Assembly (NCBI RefSeq): GCF_004322855.1
Contig: NZ_CP036402.1
Coordinates: forward strand, 124,001-188,000
Reading direction: 5' to 3'
Source: Egibacter rhizosphaerae
Lineage (GTDB): Bacteria; Actinomycetota; Nitriliruptoria; Euzebyales; Egibacteraceae
DNA: 64,000 bases
The notes beneath the pieces were generated by a model, which ran no database searches, was not told the DNA's origin, and saw only the letters and a program-made list of their open reading frames with translations. Positions 57,474 through 64,000 of the stretch are shown here, piece after piece; positions within the stretch are counted from its first letter, which is position 1, and each line of letters starts with the position of its first letter. The position numbers and the translations under genes were made by a program.

Positions 57474-58177
57474 GCGTCCGCGCCGAGCTTGTCGTCCGGG
57501 ATGCCCGACAGCCGCAGGCTGCTGTTCACCCGATAGCGCTTGTTCACGGCGACGAGCAGAGCGGTCATGTCCTCGACGGGGCCCGTGAGACGCAGCGGCC
57601 CGGCGTGGACCGGGCGCATCCCCGGGATCGCGCTCGCGAGCGCGGCGACCTGTTCGCGGGCGGTCTGGTCGTCACCGGTCAGCACGACGTCGGTCTCGAC
57701 CGGACCGTCGAGCTTGCGCAGCTTGACCGCGGAGACGTTCTGGAACGCACCGACCACGCGGGCCTCGGGCACGAGCTGCTGGCACTCCTCCGCGGCCGAG
57801 CCGGCCGGGACACGCTGCGGGAAGGGCCCCGCGTCGTCGAAGCCGATCGCGTTCACGCAATTCACGACGATCTTGCCCGACAACCGGTCGGCGAGCGGCG
57901 GCAACGTCTTCGCCTGCGCCTCCTGGGGCAGCACCACCACGACGAGGTCACACTCGGCCGCGCCCGCGTTGTCGGTGCCCACGATCGGGTGGGGCAGCTC
58001 CCCCTCACGGCCGGCCTCCGCGATCACGGACCGCACCGACTCGGCGGCCTCCGCGCCCTTCTCGGCGGTGCGGGACCCGATCACACAGCGATGGCCCGCC
58101 AGCGCCAGCCGCACGCCGAGGCCCCGACCCTGAGGACCCGTGCCGCCCACGAACCCGATCGACGACAGGGCGCTCAC
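57470..58177 (-). CDS. npdG: NADPH-dependent F420 reductase
   Basis: Transfers hydride between F420H2 and NADP+. 235 residues with a Rossmann motif near the N-terminus (IGFVGGTGPQGRGLGVRLA), NADP-specific GSRTAEKG, and VNCVNAIGFDDAGPFPQRVPAGSAAEECQQLVP that lines the deazaflavin site. It indicates that the organism uses coenzyme F420. GTG start overlaps the ftsH stop as GTGA (58174-58177), so it is coupled to ftsH. Confidence 0.93.
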   Translation of the reverse strand: MSALSSIGFVGGTGPQGRGLGVRLALAGHRCVIGSRTAEKGAEAAESVRSVIAEAGREGELPHPIVGTDNAGAAECDLVVVVLPQEAQAKTLPPLADRLSGKIVVNCVNAIGFDDAGPFPQRVPAGSAAEECQQLVPEARVVGAFQNVSAVKLRKLDGPVETDVVLTGDDQTAREQVAALASAIPGMRPVHAGPLRLTGPVEDMTALLVAVNKRYRVNSSLRLSGIPDDKLGADA

Positions 58178-60153
58178 GCCATCCCCGCCCGCTCCTCGCG
58201 GTCGTCGGACCGCTCATCGTCATCGGGGCCCTGCCCGTTGCGCGAGCCACCCATCGCCTCCCAGGTGCTGCCCGGGACGGCGCTGCCCCGCAGCAGCTCC
58301 TCGGCGAGCTCCTCGGACACGCCGCGGCGCACCGCCTCGAGAGCCTCCTCGCCAGACAACGTCTCGCGCTCGACCAGCTCAGCGGCCATCTCGTCGAGCC
58401 CCCCTCGGAGCTGGCGGAACTTCTCGACCACCTCGTCGAGCGAGGTCCGAAGAATGCGGGTCACCTCGGCGTCGATCGCCTCGGCGGTCTTCTCCGAGTG
58501 CTCCGACCCGCGCGCGAGCTCCTCGCCCAGGAAGACCTGCTGCTGGTCCCCGTACCCCACCGGCCCGACCGCGTCGCTCATCCCGTACTCACGGACGATC
58601 GCCCGTGCGAGCCGCGTGGCCTGGACGAGGTCGTGCTGCCCACCCGTGGTCGGCTGGCCGAGCACCACCAGCTCCGCGGCTCGGCCGCCGAGCATGACCT
58701 TGAGGCGCGCGTCGAGGTAGCTGCGCAGGTAGATGTGGCGCTCGTCGATGGGCAGCTGCTCGGTGACACCGAGGGCCATGCCGGTCGGCAGGCACGTCAG
58801 CTTGTAGACCGGGTCGGCCTCCTCCTCGATGAAGGCCGCGAGCGCGTGGCCCCCCTCGTGGTACGCGACCGCCCGCTTCTCCTGCTCGTCGAGCCGGACG
58901 CTCGACCGCTCCCGCCCGATCGTCTGGCGCTCGCGAGCGGCCTCGATGTCCGACATGCGGATGACCTCGCTGTCGTTGCGCACCGCGATGAGCGCGGCCT
59001 CGTTGATGAGGTTCTGCAGGTCGGCGCCGGCCATGCCGGGGGTTCCGCGGGCGATCACCTCGCGGTCGACGGTGTCGTCGATCGGCTTGCCCTTGAGGTG
59101 TACGTCGAGGATCTCGATGCGCTCCTCGAGCGTGGGCAACGGGATGGTCACCTGCCGATCGAAGCGGCCGGGGCGCAGCAGCGCGGGGTCGAGGACGTCG
59201 GGCCGGTTCGTGGCGCCCATGATCACGACGCCCTCGCTGCCCTCGAACCCGTCGATCTCGCCCAGCATCTGGTTCAGGGTCTGCTCCCGCTCGTCGTGAC
59301 CGCCACCGAGGCCCGCTCCTCGTTTACGCCCGATCGAGTCGAGCTCGTCGATGAAGATGATGCAGGGCGCGTGCTCGCGGGCGGTCTTGAACATGTCACG
59401 GACGCGGCTGGCGCCGACGCCGACGAACATCTCCATGAAGTCCGAGCCGGTCACGGAGATGAACGGGACACCGGCCTCCCCGGCGACCGCCTTGGCGAGC
59501 AGCGTCTTCCCGGTCCCGGGCGGACCGACCATCAGCATGCCCTTGGGGATGTTCGCGCCGGCGGCCCGGAAGCGCTCGGGCTCGCGCAGGAAGGCGACGG
59601 TCTCCTCGATCTCCTGCTTGACCTCCTTGTACCCGGCGACGTCGCTGAAGCGGGTGGTGGGTTCGTGCGGTTTGTGGACCTTCGCCTTCGACTTGCCGAC
59701 GTTGCCGAGCCCTCCCATCTGGCCCTTGGCCTGACGGTTCAGGTACCAGAAGAAGAGGACGAAGAGCAGCAGCGGGAAGAGGAAGAACAGCAGGAGCGTG
59801 AAGCCCCCGTCGGTCTCGACCTCGGCGTCGAGCTCGACGTCGTTCTCGACGAGGAAGTCCTCGATGCCGTCCCGGCCCACCACGAGCTCGGGCGGCACGA
59901 CCGTGGAGAACGTGCCCCGCTCCTCGTCGACGAACTCGCCCTCGACCGACTGGCCCGTGAAGGTCGCGGACTCGACCTCACCGCTCTCCACCTCGTCGAC
60001 GAACTCCTGGTACGTGATCCGGTCGTCGGGCTGCAGGGTCGCGAACGCGATCAACAGGATCGCGATCAGCGACACCGCGACCAGCAGCCGGATACGGGTG
60101 TTGCGATCCACTCCGGGGGCCTCGATCCGTCGGGGACGGGGACGCGGGGGCAT
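58174..60153 (-). CDS. ftsH: ATP-dependent zinc metalloprotease FtsH
   Basis: Membrane AAA+ protease for quality control. 659 residues: first helix at about 20-40, extracytoplasmic domain to about 115, second helix ([20 protein letters not shown]). AAA+ ATPase has Walker A GPPGTGKT, Walker [25 protein letters not shown] pore region and the second region of homology [21 protein letters not shown]. The peptidase zinc site is [11 protein letters not shown] (HEGGH instead of the common HEAGH), with the third ligand region [13 protein letters not shown]. The C-terminus is acidic. ATG with CAGGCGAG upstream; a TATCAT hexamer at 60182-60187 (minus strand) may be its -10. Confidence 0.97.
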   Translation of the reverse strand: MPPRPRPRRIEAPGVDRNTRIRLLVAVSLIAILLIAFATLQPDDRITYQEFVDEVESGEVESATFTGQSVEGEFVDEERGTFSTVVPPELVVGRDGIEDFLVENDVELDAEVETDGGFTLLLFFLFPLLLFVLFFWYLNRQAKGQMGGLGNVGKSKAKVHKPHEPTTRFSDVAGYKEVKQEIEETVAFLREPERFRAAGANIPKGMLMVGPPGTGKTLLAKAVAGEAGVPFISVTGSDFMEMFVGVGASRVRDMFKTAREHAPCIIFIDELDSIGRKRGAGLGGGHDEREQTLNQMLGEIDGFEGSEGVVIMGATNRPDVLDPALLRPGRFDRQVTIPLPTLEERIEILDVHLKGKPIDDTVDREVIARGTPGMAGADLQNLINEAALIAVRNDSEVIRMSDIEAARERQTIGRERSSVRLDEQEKRAVAYHEGGHALAAFIEEEADPVYKLTCLPTGMALGVTEQLPIDERHIYLRSYLDARLKVMLGGRAAELVVLGQPTTGGQHDLVQATRLARAIVREYGMSDAVGPVGYGDQQQVFLGEELARGSEHSEKTAEAIDAEVTRILRTSLDEVVEKFRQLRGGLDEMAAELVERETLSGEEALEAVRRGVSEELAEELLRGSAVPGSTWEAMGGSRNGQGPDDDERSDDREERAGMA

Positions 60154-60277
60154 CTCGCCTGTCGGGAAGTCCGGCAGTCCGATGATACTTCCCGTCGGAC
60201 GTTCAGCGCGCGGCGTGACACGGGCACGCGCGCCGTGACCACCGGTGTACCCGCGCGGGCTGCACCGTACCCAGTGA

Positions 60278-60307
60278 GCCGGCGCCCCGCCGCGGGATGG
60301 CGCCGGC
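60278..60307 (+). repeat. hairpin in the ftsH / sigma-like intergenic region
   Basis: GCCGGCGCC and GGCGCCGGC (9-bp arms) around a 12-nt loop, in the 292-bp gap between divergent ftsH and the sigma-like gene. The gap otherwise holds only promoter-like hexamers. Confidence 0.45.
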
Positions 60308-60358
60308 GGTCGGCCGCACCTTCGCAGAAAATCCGCCGGAGATCGCGGCTCGGTCCTC

Positions 60359-60364
60359 TACGCT
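60359..60364 (+). promoter_or_regulatory. -10 element TACGCT of the sigma-like gene
   Basis: TANNNT 81 nt before the GTG at 60446; the leader ends in GGGGAGAGGA, a strong ribosome site. Confidence 0.35.
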
Positions 60365-60445
60365 GGGAGCACGGTCCGACGCGCGTGGCACCAGTGGCCA
60401 CCGTCGGCCTCCGGGGACGTCGTCGAGGATGGGGAGAGGATTCGC

Positions 60446-62062
60446 GTGTCGGTCGACCAGGCAAGCCCCAGTACGGGCGCCGAGATCGCGCGCCGGGATC
60501 ATCGTCGCAGCACCCAGGCCGAGCTGCGGGCCGCGCTCCTGGCCGGCGACCCCCTCGCGCTGGCGGAGGTCTATCACCGCACCGCATCGGCCGCGCACGC
60601 CGTCGCCCAGCGACTGATGGGCCATGGGCAGGAGGAGGAACTCCTCGTCGAGGTCTACACGGACCTCTGGAGGAACGTGCCGCACGACGCGCCCCTCGAG
60701 GCCTGGGTCCGCAGTCGCTGTTTCGTCGCCGGGCGCGAGCGCCTGCAGGCCGAGGGACGGCCGGCCGCGTCGCCCACCGCCGGGTTGCTCCTGCGCGACA
60801 CCCCCGACCCGCCGCCTCCCGAGGCGCCGGTCGAACGGGACGTGAACGCGCTGGACGACGACGCGCTCCGAGCGCTGTTGCTCGCCCACGACCGAGGCGT
60901 GCCGACCGAGAACCAGCGGCTCGACACCGCGGGCGAGGACCTCACGCGCGCCCTGGTGCAGCTGTCCGGCGAGGAGGTCGAGCACGGCGAGTGCGACGAG
61001 CCGTTGCTGGCCGACTGGTCGCTGGGGCTCCTCGGCGACACCGAGGCGGGACGCGCGGGCGCGGCCGCGGGTCGCCGCCGGTGCCGGGAGCTCGTCCGGG
61101 CGATGCGGCGGGGTCGCCGGCGTCTCGAGGGACTACCGCCGACCCCGGACCTGGGCCATCGCGTGCTGGTGCGGGCGCTCGCCGCACGCGAGCCGAGCAC
61201 CCCGGCGCCCGAGGAGCTCGTGCCGGAGGCGGGGGTCGACCGAGCGGCCGATGACCCGGCGGCGTCGGCGGGGGTGTCCGCCGCCGGAGCCAGCGCGCCC
61301 GACGCGTCGACCGCCCCGTCTGCGGTGGGCGAACCGGACTCGGTGCTCGAGATCTCGCTACCGGAGGCTGATCCGCCGCCCCCACGGGCCGAGCGCGAGG
61401 TGGCGCACGATCAGGGCACTGAGCCCGAGCCCGCCGCGACACCGGCACCGGAGCAGGCGACCTCCGGGCTCACGACCGCACCGGAGGGGCACCCGCCGCT
61501 CACCGAGACGTCGGACGAACCGGCCGACCGGCAGGCCCCGAGCTCACCGCCACCCCCGGCGTCGCGCACGGCCGCACCGGATCCGGGACCGCTGGCCGAT
61601 GAGACCCCGGCCTACGAGCCCGCGGCCGACGCTGCTCCCGAACCGACGGCCGAACCTGCCCACGAACCCTCCCCAGAACCCCCGGCCGAAACCGCGGCCG
61701 AACCTGCCCACGAAGCCGCGGCCGAGCCCACCGGGCAACCAGCGCCGGACGCCGCCGGCGAACCGTGGGCGAAGCGGGTCGACGACGGCCTCCCCTCGAC
61801 GGCCGAGGAGCCGGCCGAGGAGCCGGCCGAGGAGCCGCTGTCCCCGCGGGGCAACGGTTGGGGCACCTCGCGTTCGCCGATGCCCATCTCGTCGCGTGAG
61901 GAGACGACCGAGCTCGCGTGGCAGAGCCCGGGCGGGACCGAGCCGGAGGCCCGCGGGCGGGGCCGCCTCGCCACGGCCTTTCTCACGATCCTGGGAGCGC
62001 TGTTGTTGTTCGCCGCCGGCGGGGTCGTCGCCCTCGTCGCGATCCGGTTCCTGATGGGCTAG
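60446..62062 (+). CDS. tail-anchored protein with ECF sigma region-2-like and anti-sigma-like segments
   Basis: 538 residues. Residues about 26-103 (LRAALLAGDPLALAEVYHRTA ... LEAWVRSRCFVAGRERLQAE) follow the pattern of ECF sigma region 2: the AGD-ALAELYDR start, the LLG--EAED helix and the W-x-R-x-F/A-R-x-R-A end. No sigma region 4 is seen. Residues about 178-250 (CDEPLLADWSLGLLGDTEAG ... RRCRELVRAMRRGRRRLEGLP) resemble an anti-sigma zinc-finger domain but lack HxxxCxxC. A 250-residue Pro/Glu/Ala linker follows, with a 12-bp unit three times at 61802-61837, and one C-terminal helix (about 508-535) that would leave the N-terminus in the cytosol. Strong ribosome site GGGGAGAGGA. Function unknown. 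Confidence 0.8.
   Translation: MSVDQASPSTGAEIARRDHRRSTQAELRAALLAGDPLALAEVYHRTASAAHAVAQRLMGHGQEEELLVEVYTDLWRNVPHDAPLEAWVRSRCFVAGRERLQAEGRPAASPTAGLLLRDTPDPPPPEAPVERDVNALDDDALRALLLAHDRGVPTENQRLDTAGEDLTRALVQLSGEEVEHGECDEPLLADWSLGLLGDTEAGRAGAAAGRRRCRELVRAMRRGRRRLEGLPPTPDLGHRVLVRALAAREPSTPAPEELVPEAGVDRAADDPAASAGVSAAGASAPDASTAPSAVGEPDSVLEISLPEADPPPPRAEREVAHDQGTEPEPAATPAPEQATSGLTTAPEGHPPLTETSDEPADRQAPSSPPPPASRTAAPDPGPLADETPAYEPAADAAPEPTAEPAHEPSPEPPAETAAEPAHEAAAEPTGQPAPDAAGEPWAKRVDDGLPSTAEEPAEEPAEEPLSPRGNGWGTSRSPMPISSREETTELAWQSPGGTEPEARGRGRLATAFLTILGALLLFAAGGVVALVAIRFLMG
61802..61837 (+). repeat. three tandem copies of GCCGAGGAGCCG
   Basis: Exact 12-bp units at 61802, 61814 and 61826 encode Glu-Glu-Pro-Ala in the linker of the tail-anchored protein. 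A near-identical unit recurs in the E2 linker near 33520-33555. Confidence 0.8.
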
Positions 62063-62880
62063 GTCTGGCGTGGCCGCACCGGGACGGCGGCGTTGCCCGT
62101 GCCGCGCCCGTCGCCGGCACCATCACCGGCATGCTCGGTCCGCCGTGCCGCGCTCCCGGCGCGGCTCTCGCCGTCGGCGAGCCGTCTCGAGACCTCGTCG
62201 GCCAGCGCACGCACGCTCGGACCGAGCGCGCCCGCATCGGGCAGACGGGTCGCGGGGGCGACGATCCCGACACTGGCCGCGACCGTCCCGTCGGCCTCGC
62301 GGATGGGTGCGGCCACCCCGACGATCCCGCCCTCCAGATCGCCCTCGGCGACTGCGTACCCGTTGGGCAGCTCCGGGCTCGCGCTCTCGAACGCGGCCAA
62401 CGCCGGATCCCCGTCCTCGAGGGAGCCCAGCACCGCCTTGCCGTGAGCGCCCCGATCGAGCGGGTGCCGCAAGCCGACGTGATAGCCGATGCGAGCGGAG
62501 CGTCCGGGGGGCTCGACACGGTCGACCACCACGGCGTGGTCCCGGTCCCGCACCGCCAGGCACACGGCCTCCCGACACTGCTCCATGAGCGCGCGCATCC
62601 CGGGCCGGGCGTGCCGGCGCACCGGCAGCCCACGGGCCGCACCCGCGCCCAACGCAACGAGCGCGACCCCGAGGCGGAACCGCAGGGAGTCGTTGTCGCG
62701 TACCGCCAGCCCCTCTTCACAGAGCGTGGTCAACAAGCGGTACAGAACGGCCCGGTCGAGTCCCGTGCGGTCCGCGAGTTGCGCGACGGTCAGCCCTTCG
62801 GGATCGGTTCCGAGCGCGCTCAGGACCGTGAGGCCCCGGGACAGCGTCCGGGATCCGCCTCCAGAGGATCCCGCGTCCAT
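62059..62880 (-). CDS. IclR-family transcriptional regulator
   Basis: 273 residues. N-terminal winged helix-turn-helix (SRGLTVLSALGTDPEGLTVAQLADRTGLDRAVLYRLLTTL) and C-terminal effector domain with YHVGLRHPLDRGAHGKAVLG and GIVGVAAPIREADGTVAASVGIVAP, as in IclR proteins that sense small aromatic or carboxylic acids. ATG at 62880 with GGGGGA upstream; a GTG one codon earlier is possible. Divergent from clpP, convergent on the sigma-like gene with 4 bp shared stop. The C-terminal 30 residues are Gly/Ala/Arg-rich. Target unknown. Confidence 0.9.
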   Translation of the reverse strand: MDAGSSGGGSRTLSRGLTVLSALGTDPEGLTVAQLADRTGLDRAVLYRLLTTLCEEGLAVRDNDSLRFRLGVALVALGAGAARGLPVRRHARPGMRALMEQCREAVCLAVRDRDHAVVVDRVEPPGRSARIGYHVGLRHPLDRGAHGKAVLGSLEDGDPALAAFESASPELPNGYAVAEGDLEGGIVGVAAPIREADGTVAASVGIVAPATRLPDAGALGPSVRALADEVSRRLADGESRAGSAARRTEHAGDGAGDGRGTGNAAVPVRPRQT

Positions 62881-62981
62881 CACATCCCCCTACTCGTCCC
62901 CGTCACCCGGGCGTCCTCGACCTCGTGCAGTCTTTCCGCGTGAGCCCACGGGCGTCAAGCCGCCGGGGCCAATGGCCCTGC

Positions 62982-62987
62982 TAGGCT
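62982..62987 (+). promoter_or_regulatory. -10 element TAGGCT of clpP
   Basis: GCTAGGCTGTGGGG, 56 nt before the clpP ATG; the same extended motif as mscS and treZ. Confidence 0.45.
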
Positions 62988-63043
62988 GTGGGGTCTGCCC
63001 CGCGCGACGAGGAGGGCCGTGTGCTGGAAAGGGACGCTTCACG

Positions 63044-63628
63044 ATGACGATGTACCGCGCCGCGGACGACGAGATCCCCTTCGAGAACCTTGCCAGCGCG
63101 AGCGTATTCCATCGGCTCTACGAGAACCGGATCCTCTACCTCAAGGGACCCATCGAGGACACGGTCGCCGACACTCTCGTGGCACAGCTCATGTCGCTCG
63201 ACGCCGAGTCCGACAAGGACATCACCCTCTACATCAACTCCCCCGGAGGGCTGGTCTCGGGGATGTTCGCCGTCTATGACGTGATGCACATCATGAACGC
63301 CAAGGTGAACACCGTCTGCGTGGGCGTCGCGGCGTCGGCGGCGGCGTTCCTGCTGGCTACGGGGACCGGGACGCGGGCGGCCACCCCGAACGCGCGGATC
63401 ATGTTCCACCAGCCGCTCGGCGGTGCCCGCGGCCAGAACATCGACATCCAGATCCAGGCGAAGCAGATCGTCTACCTGCGCGAGCGCCTCTACGAGATCC
63501 TCGCCGAGCGCACGGGTCAGTCGCTCGAGACGATCCGCAGGGACGCCGACCGCGATTTCTGGCTCTCGGCCGAGGAGGCCGTCGACTACGGCGCGATCGA
63601 CGAGGTCCGCACCCGCGGCGGCGTCTAG
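63044..63628 (+). CDS. clpP: ATP-dependent Clp protease proteolytic subunit
   Basis: Self-compartmentalised serine protease subunit that works with ClpX/ClpC. 194 residues, normal length. Triad: Ser in GVAASAAAFLL, His in IMFHQPLGG and Asp in DADRDFWLSAEEAVDYG. YINSPGGLVSGMFAVYD is the substrate-binding strand. ATG at 63044 with GAAAGGGA 9 nt upstream; a second ATG lies two codons on. Single clpP here without clpX or tig, so it may be an additional copy rather than the main clpP1P2 pair. Confidence 0.95.
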   Translation: MTMYRAADDEIPFENLASASVFHRLYENRILYLKGPIEDTVADTLVAQLMSLDAESDKDITLYINSPGGLVSGMFAVYDVMHIMNAKVNTVCVGVAASAAAFLLATGTGTRAATPNARIMFHQPLGGARGQNIDIQIQAKQIVYLRERLYEILAERTGQSLETIRRDADRDFWLSAEEAVDYGAIDEVRTRGGV

Positions 63629-63664
63629 CCTGCGTCACTCAGCACCGTCACGGAGGGTCCCGCA

Positions 63665-64000
63665 ATGATCCGCCTCACCCAAGGGCTCGGCGTGCTGCTT
63701 ATCGCGCTCGGCCTGGCCGGTTACACGCTCGGCGAGACCCAGCACTGGACCGCGCTGCTGCCCGCGGGCCTCGGCGCCGTCGTCCTCGTGCTGGGCATCG
63801 TGGCCGCGCTCGTCTCCGCTCACCAGCACTTCGTCCACGCCGCGCTCGTCCTCGCCCTGCTCGGCGCGCTCGGCTCGTTGCGCCAGGTGGGTGCCCTCGT
63901 CACCGGGGACACCGGCATCGCGCCGGTCGTGGGCACGCTCGCGGCCGTGGCCTGTGCCGTGTACGTGGGCCTCGGGATCCGGTCGTTCGTCGCGGCACGC
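63665..64000 (+). CDS. small multi-helix membrane protein (partial, runs off right edge)
   Basis: ATG at 63665 with GGAGGG 7 nt upstream, 36 bp after clpP. 112 residues are visible with no stop: four hydrophobic segments (LGVLLIALGLAGYTLG; LLPAGLGAVVLVLGIVAALV; FVHAALVLALLGALGSL; GTLAAVACAVYVGLGI). No recognised motif; the spacing suggests cotranscription with clpP. Composition and third-position GC fit a real gene. Confidence 0.7.
   Translation, partial: MIRLTQGLGVLLIALGLAGYTLGETQHWTALLPAGLGAVVLVLGIVAALVSAHQHFVHAALVLALLGALGSLRQVGALVTGDTGIAPVVGTLAAVACAVYVGLGIRSFVAAR

Noticed and set aside
58498-61254. Plus-strand 918-codon frame across ftsH into the sigma-like gene
   Set aside because: Antisense to the ftsH coding sequence and out of frame with the sigma-like gene.

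Overview
This 64 kb window comes from the chromosome of a very high-GC actinobacterium. The evidence is a WhiB-like protein, a GlnE adenylyltransferase paired with two type-I glutamine synthetases, a PimB-type mannosyltransferase, an F420-dependent reductase, a KorAB-type ferredoxin oxidoreductase, heavy GTG/TTG start use and -10 elements of the form TAGG(A/C)T. The order E2-lipB-lipA-glnA...glnE-glnA2 matches the dlaT-lipB-lipA-glnA1-glnE-glnA2 block of Mycobacterium tuberculosis. A deep-branching class such as Nitriliruptoria is my guess only. I see no insertion sequence, phage, CRISPR array, rRNA or tRNA; this is core chromosome with accessory insertions.

Layout. 1-3.1 kb: partial methyltransferase, GNAT acetyltransferase, ProRS. 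3.2-13.6 kb: glycogen-to-trehalose island (treZ, a GH57/DUF3536 protein, treY, treX). 13.7-21.9 kb: MFS transporter, membrane GAF-GGDEF protein, PimB-like glycosyltransferase, M48 peptidase, two small Cys-rich proteins, PaaG-like isomerase, WhiB. 21.9-30 kb, mostly minus strand: CPA2 antiporter with a USP tail, trpD, atypical receiver protein, korB, korA, erpA-like carrier, msrA. 30.2-39.3 kb, plus strand: glycerate kinase, lpd, E2, lipB, lipA, mscS, glnA. 39.5-50.6 kb: small membrane protein, then seven minus-strand genes amt-glnA2-glnE-pgsB-pgsC-pgsA-ggt. 50.8-64 kb: nadE, EAL phosphodiesterase, dtd, cobalamin-type binding protein, PduO, a small protein, pabB, npdG, ftsH, an unusual sigma-like/tail-anchored protein, IclR, clpP and a partial membrane protein.

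The most interesting system is the nitrogen block. glnA and amt each carry a GlnR-type box (GTNAC-N6-GAAAC-N6-GTNA) at the same distance upstream of a TANNNT -10 element. The genes between them add a complete capBCAD-like poly-gamma-glutamate set (pgsB, pgsC, pgsA/capA and a gamma-glutamyltransferase) to the usual glnA1-glnE-glnA2 interval. This suggests that ammonium uptake, glutamine synthesis and its adenylylation, and gamma-linked glutamate polymer formation are physically, and perhaps transcriptionally, linked.

The second candidate is the 538-residue protein at 60446-62062. It joins an ECF sigma region-2-like N-terminus to an anti-sigma-like segment, a long Pro/Glu/Ala linker and a C-terminal membrane anchor. 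Smaller points are a 17-codon leader ORF coupled to the MFS gene, operator-like repeats before treX, a FliA/WhiG-like promoter before the EAL gene, leaderless-looking promoters, and convergent genes that share or overlap their stop codons.
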